From NCBI RefSeq assembly GCF_004355225.1, contig NZ_CP037933.1, forward strand, positions 2,170,001 through 2,234,000: DNA of 64,000 bases. The letters run 5' to 3'. This document shows, piece by piece, positions 51,331 through 59,790 of the stretch (positions within the stretch are counted from its first letter, which is position 1; each line of letters starts with the position of its first letter). The stretch is from Flavobacterium nackdongense (GTDB taxonomy: Bacteria; Bacteroidota; Bacteroidia; Flavobacteriales; Flavobacteriaceae). A program made the translations under genes and the position numbers. A model generated the notes under the pieces. That model saw nothing but the letters and a program-made list of their open reading frames with translations. It was not told the DNA's origin and did not search any database.

Positions 51331-51371
51331 AAAACGACCAAGCTCGTGCAAGCACCAAGCGTGGTCGTTTT
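51331..51371 (-). terminator. Terminator-like hairpin between NfuA-like and ferredoxin genes
   Basis: 10-bp perfect arms AAAACGACCA/TGGTCGTTTT with a partly paired interior (GCT/AGC), followed by T/A-rich sequence on both strands. It may reduce ferredoxin transcription from the upstream promoter. Confidence 0.8.
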
Positions 51372-51382
51372 AAAAATTTTAT

Positions 51383-51655
51383 TTATGCCACATTGACAAC
51401 AGTTTCGATTTGTGGTGCATACTTCTTGATTGTAGTTTCCACACCGGCTTTTAGTGTCATTTGATTCACACTGCAATGCGTACATGCCCCTTGCAATCGA
51501 ACAGTGACGTGTTTACCGGCTTCGATAGATACAAGCTGAATATCACCTCCATCCGAATTCAAAAAAGGTCGAATTTCATCGAGTGCAGTTAATACATTAG
51601 CAGTTAATTCTTCTGTATTCATTTGATTTTCATTATTTACGACCTCATTTTTCAT
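51383..51655 (-). CDS. NifU C-terminal-domain protein (NfuA-type Fe-S scaffold)
   Basis: 90 residues consisting of one Nfu domain: ALDEIRPFLNSDGGDIQLVSIE, then the CxxC motif GACTHCSVNQMTLKAGVE (about residues 56-59). The two cysteines of a dimer hold a 4Fe-4S cluster for transfer to target proteins. It follows the Mrp-type gene by 9 bases, supporting joint action in cluster assembly or delivery. Confidence 0.93.
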   Translation of the reverse strand: MKNEVVNNENQMNTEELTANVLTALDEIRPFLNSDGGDIQLVSIEAGKHVTVRLQGACTHCSVNQMTLKAGVETTIKKYAPQIETVVNVA

Positions 51656-51664
51656 GTATACTAA

Positions 51665-52789
51665 CTATTTTTTAGAAGAACATCCCGCCATAGTGGTAAT
51701 TTTGACCACCTCGGTAACGGGTAAATTGGCGTTTCTACTCACCACTTCTTGCACCACATTTCTGGTAATTTCGTTGAAAACATCTTCAATAATTGAATCC
51801 GATTGTAGTGCTGCTGGACGTCCGTAATCTCCGGCTTCTCTCACCGATTGCACTAATGGAACTTCTCCTAAAAAGGATACTTGTAAATCGTCGGCAAGAT
51901 TTTTTGCTCCCTCTTTCCCGAAGATATAATATTTATTTTCAGGCAATTCAGCAGGTGTAAAATAAGCCATATTTTCAATAATTCCTAAAACGGGCACATT
52001 GATAGCTTCCGAAAGGAACATCGAAACTCCTTTTCGGGCATCGGCAAGTGCTACGGCTTGTGGTGTACTGACCACCACTACACCTGTGATAGGCAAAGCT
52101 TGAACAATCGACAAATGAATATCGCCTGTTCCCGGAGGTAAATCGATTAGTAAAAAGTCTAAATCGCCCCAATCTGCATCAAAAATCATTTGGTTCAACG
52201 CCTTTGAAGCCATTGGCCCACGCCAAATAATGGCTTGACTTGGAGGCGTAAAAAATCCGATAGAAAGAATTTTGACCCCGTAATTTTCAATAGGTTTCAT
52301 TTTTGATTTTCCATCAATTTCTACAGATAAAGGTTTTGCACTTTCCACATCAAACATTATGGGCATTGATGGCCCGTAAATATCGGCATCGAGAATTCCA
52401 ACCGAAAAACCCATTTTAGAAAGAGATACCGCTAAGTTGGCTGTCACAGTAGATTTTCCAACCCCACCTTTTCCGGAAGCAACAGCAATAATATTTTTGA
52501 TTCCAGGAATAGATTTGTCTGGAGCTATCGTTTTTTCGGGTGCTTCTATTTTGACATTGATGGTGATTTTGGCCTCAGGAGAAACCTTTTCTAAAATCGT
52601 CTTTTTAATGTCGTCTTCGGCACGTTTTCTAATGTGCATAGCAGGTACGTGCAATACCAAATCTATAATAACTTCATCGGCAAAGGTCACCACGTTGGCA
52701 ATAGCACCGCTTTCGACCATGTTTTTTCCTTCTCCAGCAACAGTAATAGTTTCTAAAGCTTGAAGAATATCTTTTTTATCTAACTTCAT
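51665..52789 (-). CDS. apbC: Mrp/ApbC/NBP35-family Fe-S carrier P-loop ATPase
   Basis: 374 residues. An N-terminal MIP18/DUF59-type domain (1-85) is followed by the ParA-like ATPase: Walker A GKGGVGKS (107-113), switch DADIYGPSMP and LIDLPPGTGDIHLS. The segment after ENMAYF, where E. coli Mrp has a CxxC pair, reads TPAELPENKYYIFGKEG with no cysteines. This seems usual for Bacteroidota members and suggests the cluster is bound differently. The -7 box TATCTTTG (minus strand, 52880-52873) lies about 85 bases upstream. Confidence 0.93.
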   Translation of the reverse strand: MKLDKKDILQALETITVAGEGKNMVESGAIANVVTFADEVIIDLVLHVPAMHIRKRAEDDIKKTILEKVSPEAKITINVKIEAPEKTIAPDKSIPGIKNIIAVASGKGGVGKSTVTANLAVSLSKMGFSVGILDADIYGPSMPIMFDVESAKPLSVEIDGKSKMKPIENYGVKILSIGFFTPPSQAIIWRGPMASKALNQMIFDADWGDLDFLLIDLPPGTGDIHLSIVQALPITGVVVVSTPQAVALADARKGVSMFLSEAINVPVLGIIENMAYFTPAELPENKYYIFGKEGAKNLADDLQVSFLGEVPLVQSVREAGDYGRPAALQSDSIIEDVFNEITRNVVQEVVSRNANLPVTEVVKITTMAGCSSKK

Positions 52790-52967
52790 TTCTTTTTTAT
52801 CGTTTACAATTGAACAGATTCTATTGAAATAATATTTTTATTTAAACTGATTCTATTATAATTTTACGAGTGCAAAGATACCAAGAAAAGTTGTTAAAAT
52901 AAATGTTTTAATAAGGATTTATTGTAGCGTTGATTGCTAGATTTATTGGTTTTATTTCAAAAAAATA

Positions 52968-53309
52968 TTAAATCTGGATTTCAGGTATCCAAAAATGCTT
53001 CTCGAAATCTATAATTTGATTCTCTACCACGATAATTCCTTCACTTTCCAATAATTGTTGCATTAGGTTTGTCCCTTCGAAATGGTGTTTTCCGGTAAGT
53101 AATCCTTTTCTATTCACCACGCGATGTGCTGGAACATCCTCGAGATTGTGGGCTGCATTCATTGCCCAACCCACCATTCTGGCCGATCGAGCGGTTCCTA
53201 ATGCTTTTGCAATAGCGCCATAGCTTGTCACTTTTCCGTATGGAATTTGCCGTGCAATCGCATACACTTTTTCAAAAAAATTGTCGTTTGATTTTTCCAA
53301 TTTTACCAA
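52968..53309 (-). CDS. Alkyltransferase-like protein (ATL), Cys replaced by Ala
   Basis: 113 residues of the MGMT/Ada C-terminal fold: IPYGKVTSYGAIAKALG (helix-turn-helix), ARMVGWAMN (Arg finger) and the active-site loop VPAHRVVN. The acceptor Cys of PCHRV is Ala61, so the protein cannot take up alkyl groups. ATL proteins without the Cys recognise O6-alkylguanine and flag it for nucleotide excision repair. It overlaps the LysE gene upstream by 7 bases. Confidence 0.9.
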   Translation of the reverse strand: MVKLEKSNDNFFEKVYAIARQIPYGKVTSYGAIAKALGTARSARMVGWAMNAAHNLEDVPAHRVVNRKGLLTGKHHFEGTNLMQQLLESEGIIVVENQIIDFEKHFWIPEIQI

Positions 53310-53935
53310 TAATATTCTAAAATATTGAACAAAGTAATGATTGAAATCAAGCCCGTAATACTGCCAATTATGGTATTCATGTTTTTCATAATGAAATCCC
53401 TTTTACTTTCAATTTTGTTAAAAAACGAAATGTAAAAATAAAAAACCAAAAACGAACCTATTACAACTCCGTTGACAAAGATTAAGATGGAAGTCGTGTC
53501 AAATGAAAATAAATGATACGAAGCCAAGGAAATACTAACAAAAACATAGTACGGTATGGGGAAAAAGTTGAGCGCAGAGAGCAACATCCCAAGAAAAAAT
53601 CGTTTTGTTACGCTTTTGGCACCGAGTTTTTTGGTTTTATCCTTGGGTTTTTTGGCCAACCAAAAAAAATAAACCGTCAAAGTTGAAAATATGCCCAGAC
53701 CAACTTCGCGTAATAATGCAACCAAATCGGGTCTTCGATGAATAATTTTTGCAAATATAATAGAGAAAAAAACCTGGATAGCAATGATGAAGACCGCTCC
53801 AAACACAAACCACAATGCATTCTTTTTACCTTCTTTATGATTCACTTTGGCCGCAGTCATATTAATCAAACCCGGCGGAATAATCCCGACAACAGCACTA
53901 AGAAAACCGAAAAAAAATGGCGTTATGTAATTCAT
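53303..53935 (-). CDS. LysE-family exporter
   Basis: 210 residues with six hydrophobic helices. The first has the family pattern FFFGFLSAVVGIIPPGLINMTAAKVNHKEGKKNALWFVFGA, including the GxxPPG loop. LysE/RhtB proteins export basic or neutral amino acids; the substrate here is unknown. It lies between trmB (27-base gap) and the ATL gene (7-base overlap), so it is probably co-transcribed with both. Confidence 0.87.
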   Translation of the reverse strand: MNYITPFFFGFLSAVVGIIPPGLINMTAAKVNHKEGKKNALWFVFGAVFIIAIQVFFSIIFAKIIHRRPDLVALLREVGLGIFSTLTVYFFWLAKKPKDKTKKLGAKSVTKRFFLGMLLSALNFFPIPYYVFVSISLASYHLFSFDTTSILIFVNGVVIGSFLVFYFYISFFNKIESKRDFIMKNMNTIIGSITGLISIITLFNILEYYW

Positions 53936-53962
53936 CTATAATGTCACAGCTGTAAAAAATGG

Positions 53963-54640
53963 CTAATCCTTTATCTTAAATCGAATGTAGGTTATGGCTT
54001 TGTTTATTTCCAAATATTGTTTTTCATAAAAAGTCTGAAAAGCAGTAACTTCCTCTGGACTTCCTTCGTTTACATACACATTATGATTGGCATACAATAC
54101 TTCGTGACCTTCGCCGTGAAGTAATCCTAAAGTGTATCCGTGCATAAATTCGCTATCGGTTTTCAGGTTGACAACGCCGTCTTTTTTGAGGATTTTTTTA
54201 TACAATTGCAAAAATTCCGAATTGGTCATTCGGTGTTTGGTGCGTTTGTATTTGATTTGCGGATCAGGGAAAGTTATCCAAATTTCGTCTACTTCATTTT
54301 CAGCAAAAATATGATTGATTAATTCGATTTGGGTACGAATGAAAGCCACATTATGCAAGCCTGTTTCGACAGCAGTTTTGGCACCGCGCCAAAAACGAGC
54401 ACCTTTGATGTCGATACCAACGAAGTTTTTAGCAGGGTATTTCTCAGCCAAACCAACGGAATATTCTCCTTTGCCACAGCCCAATTCGATAACTATTGGA
54501 TTCTCATTTTTGAAAAAATCGGCATTCCATTTGCCTCTGAGCGGAAATAAATCGCCTACGACTTCCTCTCTACTTGGTTGAAAAACATTGTTGAACGTTT
54601 CGTTTTCCTTGAATCTTTTTAACTTATTTTTACTTCCCAC
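53963..54640 (-). CDS. trmB: tRNA (guanine46-N7)-methyltransferase
   Basis: 225 residues with the TrmB features: ELGCGKGEYSVGLAEKYPAKNFVGIDIKGARFWRG (SAM-binding motif I and the conserved GIDIK), DEIWITFPDPQIKYKRTKHRMT (the catalytic/tRNA-binding FPDP motif) and the terminal YEKQYLEINKAITYIRFK. It forms m7G46 in the tRNA variable loop. First gene of the trmB-lysE-ATL group. Confidence 0.95.
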   Translation of the reverse strand: MGSKNKLKRFKENETFNNVFQPSREEVVGDLFPLRGKWNADFFKNENPIVIELGCGKGEYSVGLAEKYPAKNFVGIDIKGARFWRGAKTAVETGLHNVAFIRTQIELINHIFAENEVDEIWITFPDPQIKYKRTKHRMTNSEFLQLYKKILKKDGVVNLKTDSEFMHGYTLGLLHGEGHEVLYANHNVYVNEGSPEEVTAFQTFYEKQYLEINKAITYIRFKIKD

Positions 54641-54738
54641 GCTACTATTGAATATTTAAATACCGAATTATTTGATCTAATAATTAAGTTGGCAAAATTA
54701 GGGAATTTATTAGCTGAAATTGCGCTGTTGTATAAATA

Positions 54739-57243
54739 CTATTTTGTCTTAGTAGTTTTCGGTTGTTCTTCTTTAGATTTATCGTCTGACGGCTTGCCTA
54801 ATTTTATTTTAGTTTGTCCATCTTTTCCGTCAACCACAAGCAAATTAACAACAATGCCTTTGTATCGTACTGCATCCCTTCCCTTTTGATCGGCTATTTT
54901 GTAATCGTCTTTTGGATTTCGCAAAGGTATTTTCACCGCTAGATTTGTACCTGAATTCGCTAACGAATAGGTTCCTTTAGCATCAATATTCAAAACATTA
55001 GAAGTGACTTTTAAGTCTTTTAGGTCTACCAAGTTTCCTTTTATACTGGCTGAAGCTGCTAAATCACTAAAGGTAATATTTTTAACATCTCTATTGGGAA
55101 AGGCAATTTTTCCTATTTTTTGGATCGGTTCAAAATTGGATAAGGCTCCATCTTTAATTCTAAACACCAGGTTTCCGTTTATTGTGTTTGGCAGTAACTC
55201 TCGATCTTGATTTAGAACTCCAATGAGTGAGGCCTTGAATGAAAGATTCCCTTTGATATCATTGGGCGTAAACGATTTTACTCCAAAATTATTGAACGAG
55301 GCTAAAAATCGAGACACATTTCCGTCTGTTAATTGTATATTGGTTTTAAAAAGTACCGTTTTCCCCTGCGGAATTACTTGCGCATCAAAATTTAATGTAC
55401 TGCCTGTAGAACCTTGAATTGAAACATTATTGACAAACAAACCTTTTTTTGCTAAAACAATTTTAACCTTAAAATCATCGGCAATCATTTTTTTGTATGT
55501 CAACTTATCTACTTGAATCTCTAGTGTGGCCTGCGCTTTTCGGAGTACCTCTCGAAGATCATAAGATGGTTTTTTACTTTTGGATACTGCTGGCTGCTTC
55601 CCTTGATGATTATAGGTCAAAATACCAACAATTTGTTTAAGATCTAAATATGGGCTATAAATTTTCCAATTTAAATTCAATTTTTCCGGATCATCATAAT
55701 ACAAATTGAGGAAATTATCCACCCTGCCCTCCATAAAAACAGTGTTGACCTTGTTCTGAAATTTGATTTTCTTAATCAATAAAGCCTCTTCAGTAAAATA
55801 GAGTTCGATATCGGTATTTTGAAAATGCATGTTTTTAGTTTTTACTGAAAGTGTTCCCTTTTTTACAATGATTGCCCCTGTAAACTTAGGTTTGTGCAAT
55901 TTTACATCTACGATATCCACTTTAAAATCAAAATTCACTTTGACTTTTCCGCCAGTAAAGGTGATGAAATCTTCATCTATGAAACTGCCTAATTTGGGCA
56001 GCTCAAAATTGGTATTCAATTTACCCGTCGCCACAGGTTTTTCTAAATTATTGATGATCGCCGATGGAATACTAACCGGAATTTCTTTATAAATCCCTTT
56101 GAAATCAGTGACGATTACGGCAGAATTCGCGTCATTACAACCCAAGCCATTTTTATAATTATTAGTAAATTTTCCGTGGAAACTGCATTCTTTTACCACG
56201 CCTTGCAGTGTTGTCAATTCGTCATCCTTGATCTCTGCATTGACCACAATTTCCGGATCGCCTTTTACGCTCATATCGCCTTTGATCACACACGAAGCCT
56301 GCAGTGGATCATTTAGTGCAAACTTATTTAGTTTTGAACTGATATTATTGGCCAACAATTTGGAAGCATTCCCCCATTTAATTTGGGTTCTGATATCAAT
56401 GTCAAAAAGAGAATTTCCTTTTCCAACATTGAAATTAGCTTTTATTTTAAAATCATCCTCACCAATTTTAAAGCCTTGAGTAACGATACTAATTTTATTT
56501 AGTTCTTGAGAAAAATTAACGATTAAGTCACCGCTAATCTCTTGGTCTTTGACAAAACTTCCTTTCAGAGAATTGAACGCCAAACTCTTGGCAAAAGTAT
56601 TTAGCCGAACATCGGTTTTCCATCCTTGTTCGGTGTAGAGAATTTTGCATTTTAGGGATTTTACATCAAAATGGAACAATTTATTCCCCTTTTGGTTTTC
56701 GGAAATAAAGTTGACATTTTTCAGGTAAACCTCATTGATTGTCGTGGTGTTATTCGACTTTTTAGTTTTTGATTTTTTAGGTTTAAAAATATTGGAATTG
56801 CTGACTCCGTTTTTGTCTACAAACAAATCAATTTTGGCGTCGATGATGACTATTTTACGAATGTTGACTTCTTTTTTTAACAACTTTAAAACATTCAAAC
56901 GCACTTCAATTTCTCCTGCTTTCAGGACTGGCCTTTTATGAATGGCAATCAAACTGTCTTTCAGTTCGACCTCTTTTAAAACAACCGTAAAATTAGGAAA
57001 TCCGATTAAAAACTTGTACCCAATATCCCCGATTTTGGCTTCGCCATTGATGTTTTCGTTGATTTGAGTGTTGATTTTCCCAACGATCTCCGTTTTATTC
57101 ATCTCGAAATAAATTCGCAAACCGATGGCGCTGATGACAATCAAAGCAAACAACCCAAGAACGAAATACAGAAGAATTTTGAATACTTTTTTAAATCCTT
57201 TAGAAGAAAACAAACGCTTTACTTTGTCGAATAATTTTTTCAT
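54739..57243 (-). CDS. AsmA-family envelope protein
   Basis: 834 residues with one N-terminal membrane helix (about 18-45) and a very long beta-rich chain of the AsmA/bridge-like type: repeated short strands with DIDAKGTYSLANSG-like pieces near the C-terminus and a Lys/Thr-rich tail. AsmA-like proteins span the periplasm and are thought to move phospholipids to the outer membrane or to influence outer-membrane assembly. Single gene; no partner nearby. Confidence 0.85.
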   Translation of the reverse strand: MKKLFDKVKRLFSSKGFKKVFKILLYFVLGLFALIVISAIGLRIYFEMNKTEIVGKINTQINENINGEAKIGDIGYKFLIGFPNFTVVLKEVELKDSLIAIHKRPVLKAGEIEVRLNVLKLLKKEVNIRKIVIIDAKIDLFVDKNGVSNSNIFKPKKSKTKKSNNTTTINEVYLKNVNFISENQKGNKLFHFDVKSLKCKILYTEQGWKTDVRLNTFAKSLAFNSLKGSFVKDQEISGDLIVNFSQELNKISIVTQGFKIGEDDFKIKANFNVGKGNSLFDIDIRTQIKWGNASKLLANNISSKLNKFALNDPLQASCVIKGDMSVKGDPEIVVNAEIKDDELTTLQGVVKECSFHGKFTNNYKNGLGCNDANSAVIVTDFKGIYKEIPVSIPSAIINNLEKPVATGKLNTNFELPKLGSFIDEDFITFTGGKVKVNFDFKVDIVDVKLHKPKFTGAIIVKKGTLSVKTKNMHFQNTDIELYFTEEALLIKKIKFQNKVNTVFMEGRVDNFLNLYYDDPEKLNLNWKIYSPYLDLKQIVGILTYNHQGKQPAVSKSKKPSYDLREVLRKAQATLEIQVDKLTYKKMIADDFKVKIVLAKKGLFVNNVSIQGSTGSTLNFDAQVIPQGKTVLFKTNIQLTDGNVSRFLASFNNFGVKSFTPNDIKGNLSFKASLIGVLNQDRELLPNTINGNLVFRIKDGALSNFEPIQKIGKIAFPNRDVKNITFSDLAASASIKGNLVDLKDLKVTSNVLNIDAKGTYSLANSGTNLAVKIPLRNPKDDYKIADQKGRDAVRYKGIVVNLLVVDGKDGQTKIKLGKPSDDKSKEEQPKTTKTK

Positions 57244-57371
57244 TATACTTCATTTTATCAAGCCTAAAGATAGTATTTTATTTACTAATACATGGTTTTC
57301 TGGGTAACAAACTTCGCTTCCATTAAAACAAAAGAAATAATAGTCCTTACGCTGCCGAATAGAAATAAAAA

Positions 57372-57404
57372 AACAGTCTAAAAAGTAAGACTTTCTAGAC
57401 TGTT
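57372..57404 (-). terminator. Terminator after the hibernation factor gene
   Basis: 9-bp perfect arms AACAGTCTA/TAGACTGTT; on the minus strand a T-run follows. Confidence 0.85.
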
Positions 57405-57439
57405 CCTGTCGAATTAACAAAAAACACTTCTATTGCTAT

Positions 57440-57754
57440 TTAGCGTACTTGTTGTTTGTCGAATGCGGTGCTCAAGACTTTTTTAATTTTCTCTGAGGCT
57501 AGAAAAAAGGCCTTTTCGATTGAATCACCGAAAGCGGTTACTGCTATAGGTTGCAACTTTACGGGTCGAGCCTCAATCATACAACGTTTGTCTTTAACTC
57601 CGCCTTTATCACTATTTTCGTCACCAAGATGCACTTCAATTCGAGTCACTTTATCATCAAAACGCGCCAAATCTTTTTCTAATTCGGAACTAAAAAATTT
57701 TTCCAATCTTTCGTGACCTTCAATATTCTTGTCTGTATTAAATTGAATTTTCAT
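57440..57754 (-). CDS. hpf: Ribosome hibernation promoting factor (HPF/RaiA) short form
   Basis: 104 residues from MKIQFNTDKNIEGHERL. The S30AE/HPF fold is visible in ARFDDKVTRIEVHLGDENSD and RPVKLQPIAVTAFGDSIEKAFFLASEKIKKVL. HPF binds the 30S decoding area of resting ribosomes. A -7 box (TATTTTTG on the minus strand, 57786-57779) overlaps the longer possible start at 57781, so the later Met is chosen. The short form lacks the C-terminal dimerisation domain. Confidence 0.88.
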   Translation of the reverse strand: MKIQFNTDKNIEGHERLEKFFSSELEKDLARFDDKVTRIEVHLGDENSDKGGVKDKRCMIEARPVKLQPIAVTAFGDSIEKAFFLASEKIKKVLSTAFDKQQVR

Positions 57755-58056
57755 AAGTAAATTATTTATTGATTGTTTCAAAAATAGTAAGATACTTTTA
57801 CAAAAACGGTGGTGTTAATAAAACTTTATGAAATGAGCATAAGCAATAATTAGTCACAATTAAAAATCATCGAATACCAAAATAAAGTAGTAATCGATGA
57901 GATAATCAGCAATGATGATCTGCGAACTAAACAGGACGGATAAAAAACAATAAATGTCAAAATATGAAAAGAAAAAGAACCAATATTCAGATGCATGTCA
58001 GGATAATTAACATAAGTAGTTCGATAATAGGATTATCACCAAAAAACTAAATTAAA

Positions 58057-58093
58057 AAACCCTTCCAATTCTCATAGAAAAGGAAGGGTTTTT
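58057..58093. terminator. Terminator of tRNA-Ala (usable on both strands)
   Basis: Arms AACCCTTCC/GGAAGGGTT with a ~15-base loop and A-/T-runs outside; it lies 19 bases after the tRNA 3' end on the minus strand. Confidence 0.8.
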
Positions 58094-58111
58094 AAAATTC
58101 TAATTAAACTG

Positions 58112-58185
58112 TGGAGAAGATGGGACTCGAACCCACGACTTCTTGCCTGCCAGGCAAGCACTCTAACCAGCTGAGCTACATCCCC
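58112..58185 (-). tRNA. tRNA-Ala (anticodon GGC)
   Basis: The acceptor GGGGATG pairs with CTTCTCC (one G-T and one mismatch). The anticodon stem CTTGC/GCAAG holds CTGGCAG, giving anticodon GGC. The D-arm is AGCTCAGCTGGTTAGAGT and the T-arm GTGGGTTCGAGTCCCAT. Length 74; CCA is not encoded. The mismatch at position 6-67 of the acceptor stem is slightly unusual. Confidence 0.93.
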
Positions 58186-58290
58186 AAAATTGTTGCGCAA
58201 ATATAACACATAATTACAGCACAATCCAAATTTCAAAAAAAAATAACTTGCTTTACTTAATATTTTTAACTTTACATCAAAATCAATCCA

Positions 58291-59055
58291 ATGCAATCTC
58301 AAAACCCAAACGGTTCTATTATAACTACAATCGAAAATACTATCGCAACCTTGGAATTCGGTCATCCTGCGAGCAATTCTTTTCCGACTGAATTGCTGAA
58401 TCGATTGACTAATGAACTCCATTCTTTGAGCAATAATTCTACTGTTTCCGTAATTATTTTAAAAAGTAGCGGTTCAGGAGCCTTTTGCGCGGGCGCTTCA
58501 TTCGATGAGCTTTTGGCTGTATCCAATGCAGAAGAAGCCACCCAATTTTTTTCGGGTTTTGCCAATGTATTGAATGCCATGCGCAACTGTTCGAAAATAA
58601 TTATAGGTCGAATTCAGGGAAAAGCGGTTGGCGGAGGCGTTGGTATTATTGCCGCCTGCGATTATGCTATGGCGACCCAAGAAAGTGCTATAAAATTATC
58701 GGAATTAGCTATAGGGATTGGACCCTTTGTGATAGAACCCGCTGTTAGTCGAAAAATTGGAAAAACTGCTATGACTGAAATGACTTTGGAAACCGAATGG
58801 AAAACAGCCGCTTGGGCAAACGATAAAGGGTTATTTGCCAAAGTTTTTGAAACCACAACCGAATTAGATACTGAAATCGAGGCTTTCGCCAATAAATTAG
58901 CAAAATACAATCCTGAAGCATTGATCGAAATGAAGAAAGTGTTTTGGGAGGGAACCGAAAATTGGAATACTTTATTATACGAAAGGGCAGAAATTTCGGG
59001 AAAACTAGTGCTTTCTGATTTTTCTAGAAATGCTTTGAATCAATTTAAAAAATAA
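58291..59055 (+). CDS. Enoyl-CoA hydratase/isomerase family protein
   Basis: 254 residues of the crotonase fold: ATLEFGHPASNSFPTELLNRL, the oxyanion-hole segment GAFCAGASFDELL (about 67-79) and IIGRIQGKAVGGGVGIIAACDYAMATQESAIKLSELAIGIGPF (about 104-146) with the second backbone NH. A hydratase would need Glu at the equivalents of residues 144/164 in rat enzyme; here the sequence has LAIGIGPF, so an isomerase or other crotonase activity is possible. Co-directional with the small gene at 59059. Confidence 0.88.
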   Translation: MQSQNPNGSIITTIENTIATLEFGHPASNSFPTELLNRLTNELHSLSNNSTVSVIILKSSGSGAFCAGASFDELLAVSNAEEATQFFSGFANVLNAMRNCSKIIIGRIQGKAVGGGVGIIAACDYAMATQESAIKLSELAIGIGPFVIEPAVSRKIGKTAMTEMTLETEWKTAAWANDKGLFAKVFETTTELDTEIEAFANKLAKYNPEALIEMKKVFWEGTENWNTLLYERAEISGKLVLSDFSRNALNQFKK

Positions 59056-59058
59056 ATA

Positions 59059-59235
59059 ATGAAGGCCCTGATTTTACTTTTGCAACAACCGACTATCGAA
59101 GAAAAAATAAAAAATTCACCCGACGACGCCTATCAACTTGGCGTACTTATCGGCTCATTTCTTCCTCTGGTGGTGTTAGCCGGTCTCGCCTACTGGATGT
59201 ATTATCGGGCAAAAAAATCGGATAGAAAGGAGTAG
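59059..59235 (+). CDS. Small membrane protein, 58 aa
   Basis: A 58-codon frame starts 3 bases after the enoyl-CoA hydratase gene and ends 32 bases before queD, on the same strand. The product begins MKALILLLQQPTIEEKI, has one membrane helix (about 28-49, LGVLIGSFLPLVVLAGLAYW) and a basic tail RAKKSDRKE. The position, the codon composition and the positive-inside tail support a real gene. Function unknown. Confidence 0.72.
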   Translation: MKALILLLQQPTIEEKIKNSPDDAYQLGVLIGSFLPLVVLAGLAYWMYYRAKKSDRKE

Positions 59236-59267
59236 ATTCACTAAATTTGCACACAAATAAAAATAAA

Positions 59268-59720
59268 ATGAGCAAAATCAGGATTACTAAGCAGTTTGGT
59301 TTCGAAACCGGTCACGCCCTTTACGGTTATGATGGTAAGTGCAAAAACGTACACGGACACAGTTACAAATTATCAGTTACGGTTATAGGCGAACCCATCA
59401 ACGATATGTCGAACGTAAAAAATGGAATGGTGATTGATTTTACTGATTTGAAAAAAATTGTAAAAGAGGAAATCGTAGATCAATTTGATCACGCTACCGT
59501 TTTCAATCAAAACACCCCACATATCGAATTGGCCAATGAACTAAAATCTCGCGGACATCACGTAATTCTGGTCGATTATCAGCCTACAAGCGAAAATATG
59601 GTAGTCGATTTTTCGAAAAGGATTATTAGTAGATTGCCTGAAAATATCAATCTTTTTTCTTTGAAATTACAAGAAACAGAATCATCCTTTGCCGAATGGT
59701 TCGCCAGTGATAATCATTAA
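59268..59720 (+). CDS. queD: 6-carboxytetrahydropterin synthase
   Basis: 150 residues from MSKIRITKQFGFETGHALYG; an earlier in-frame Met is only 7 codons upstream. The zinc site is formed by His residues in FETGHAL and CKNVHGHSYKL (GHSY). The catalytic Cys is in DGKCKN, and the later EFxxTSENM-like part is VDYQPTSENMVVDF. QueD converts dihydroneopterin triphosphate to 6-carboxytetrahydropterin on the way to preQ0/queuosine. A preQ-type transporter (5.7 kb) is also in the window. Confidence 0.93.
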   Translation: MSKIRITKQFGFETGHALYGYDGKCKNVHGHSYKLSVTVIGEPINDMSNVKNGMVIDFTDLKKIVKEEIVDQFDHATVFNQNTPHIELANELKSRGHHVILVDYQPTSENMVVDFSKRIISRLPENINLFSLKLQETESSFAEWFASDNH

Positions 59721-59722
59721 GA

Positions 59723-59757
59723 AATTCCAAATTTTTTAAATTCCAAATTCCAAAATA
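59723..59757. repeat. AATTCCAAA tandem tract
   Basis: Three AATTCCAAA-like units fill the queD-lpxH gap. It is another of the short tandem families seen between genes in this window. Confidence 0.5.
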
Positions 59758-59790
59758 TTAATTCAAATTTCGAAAAGCTACATTTCTTAA

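Noticed and set aside
57854..57943. Coding-like stretch of 29 codons (SQLKIIEYQNKVVIDEIIS...) in the gap before hpf.
   Set aside because: No start codon, a stop directly upstream in frame, and too short to name; it could be a gene remnant but there is no support beyond composition.
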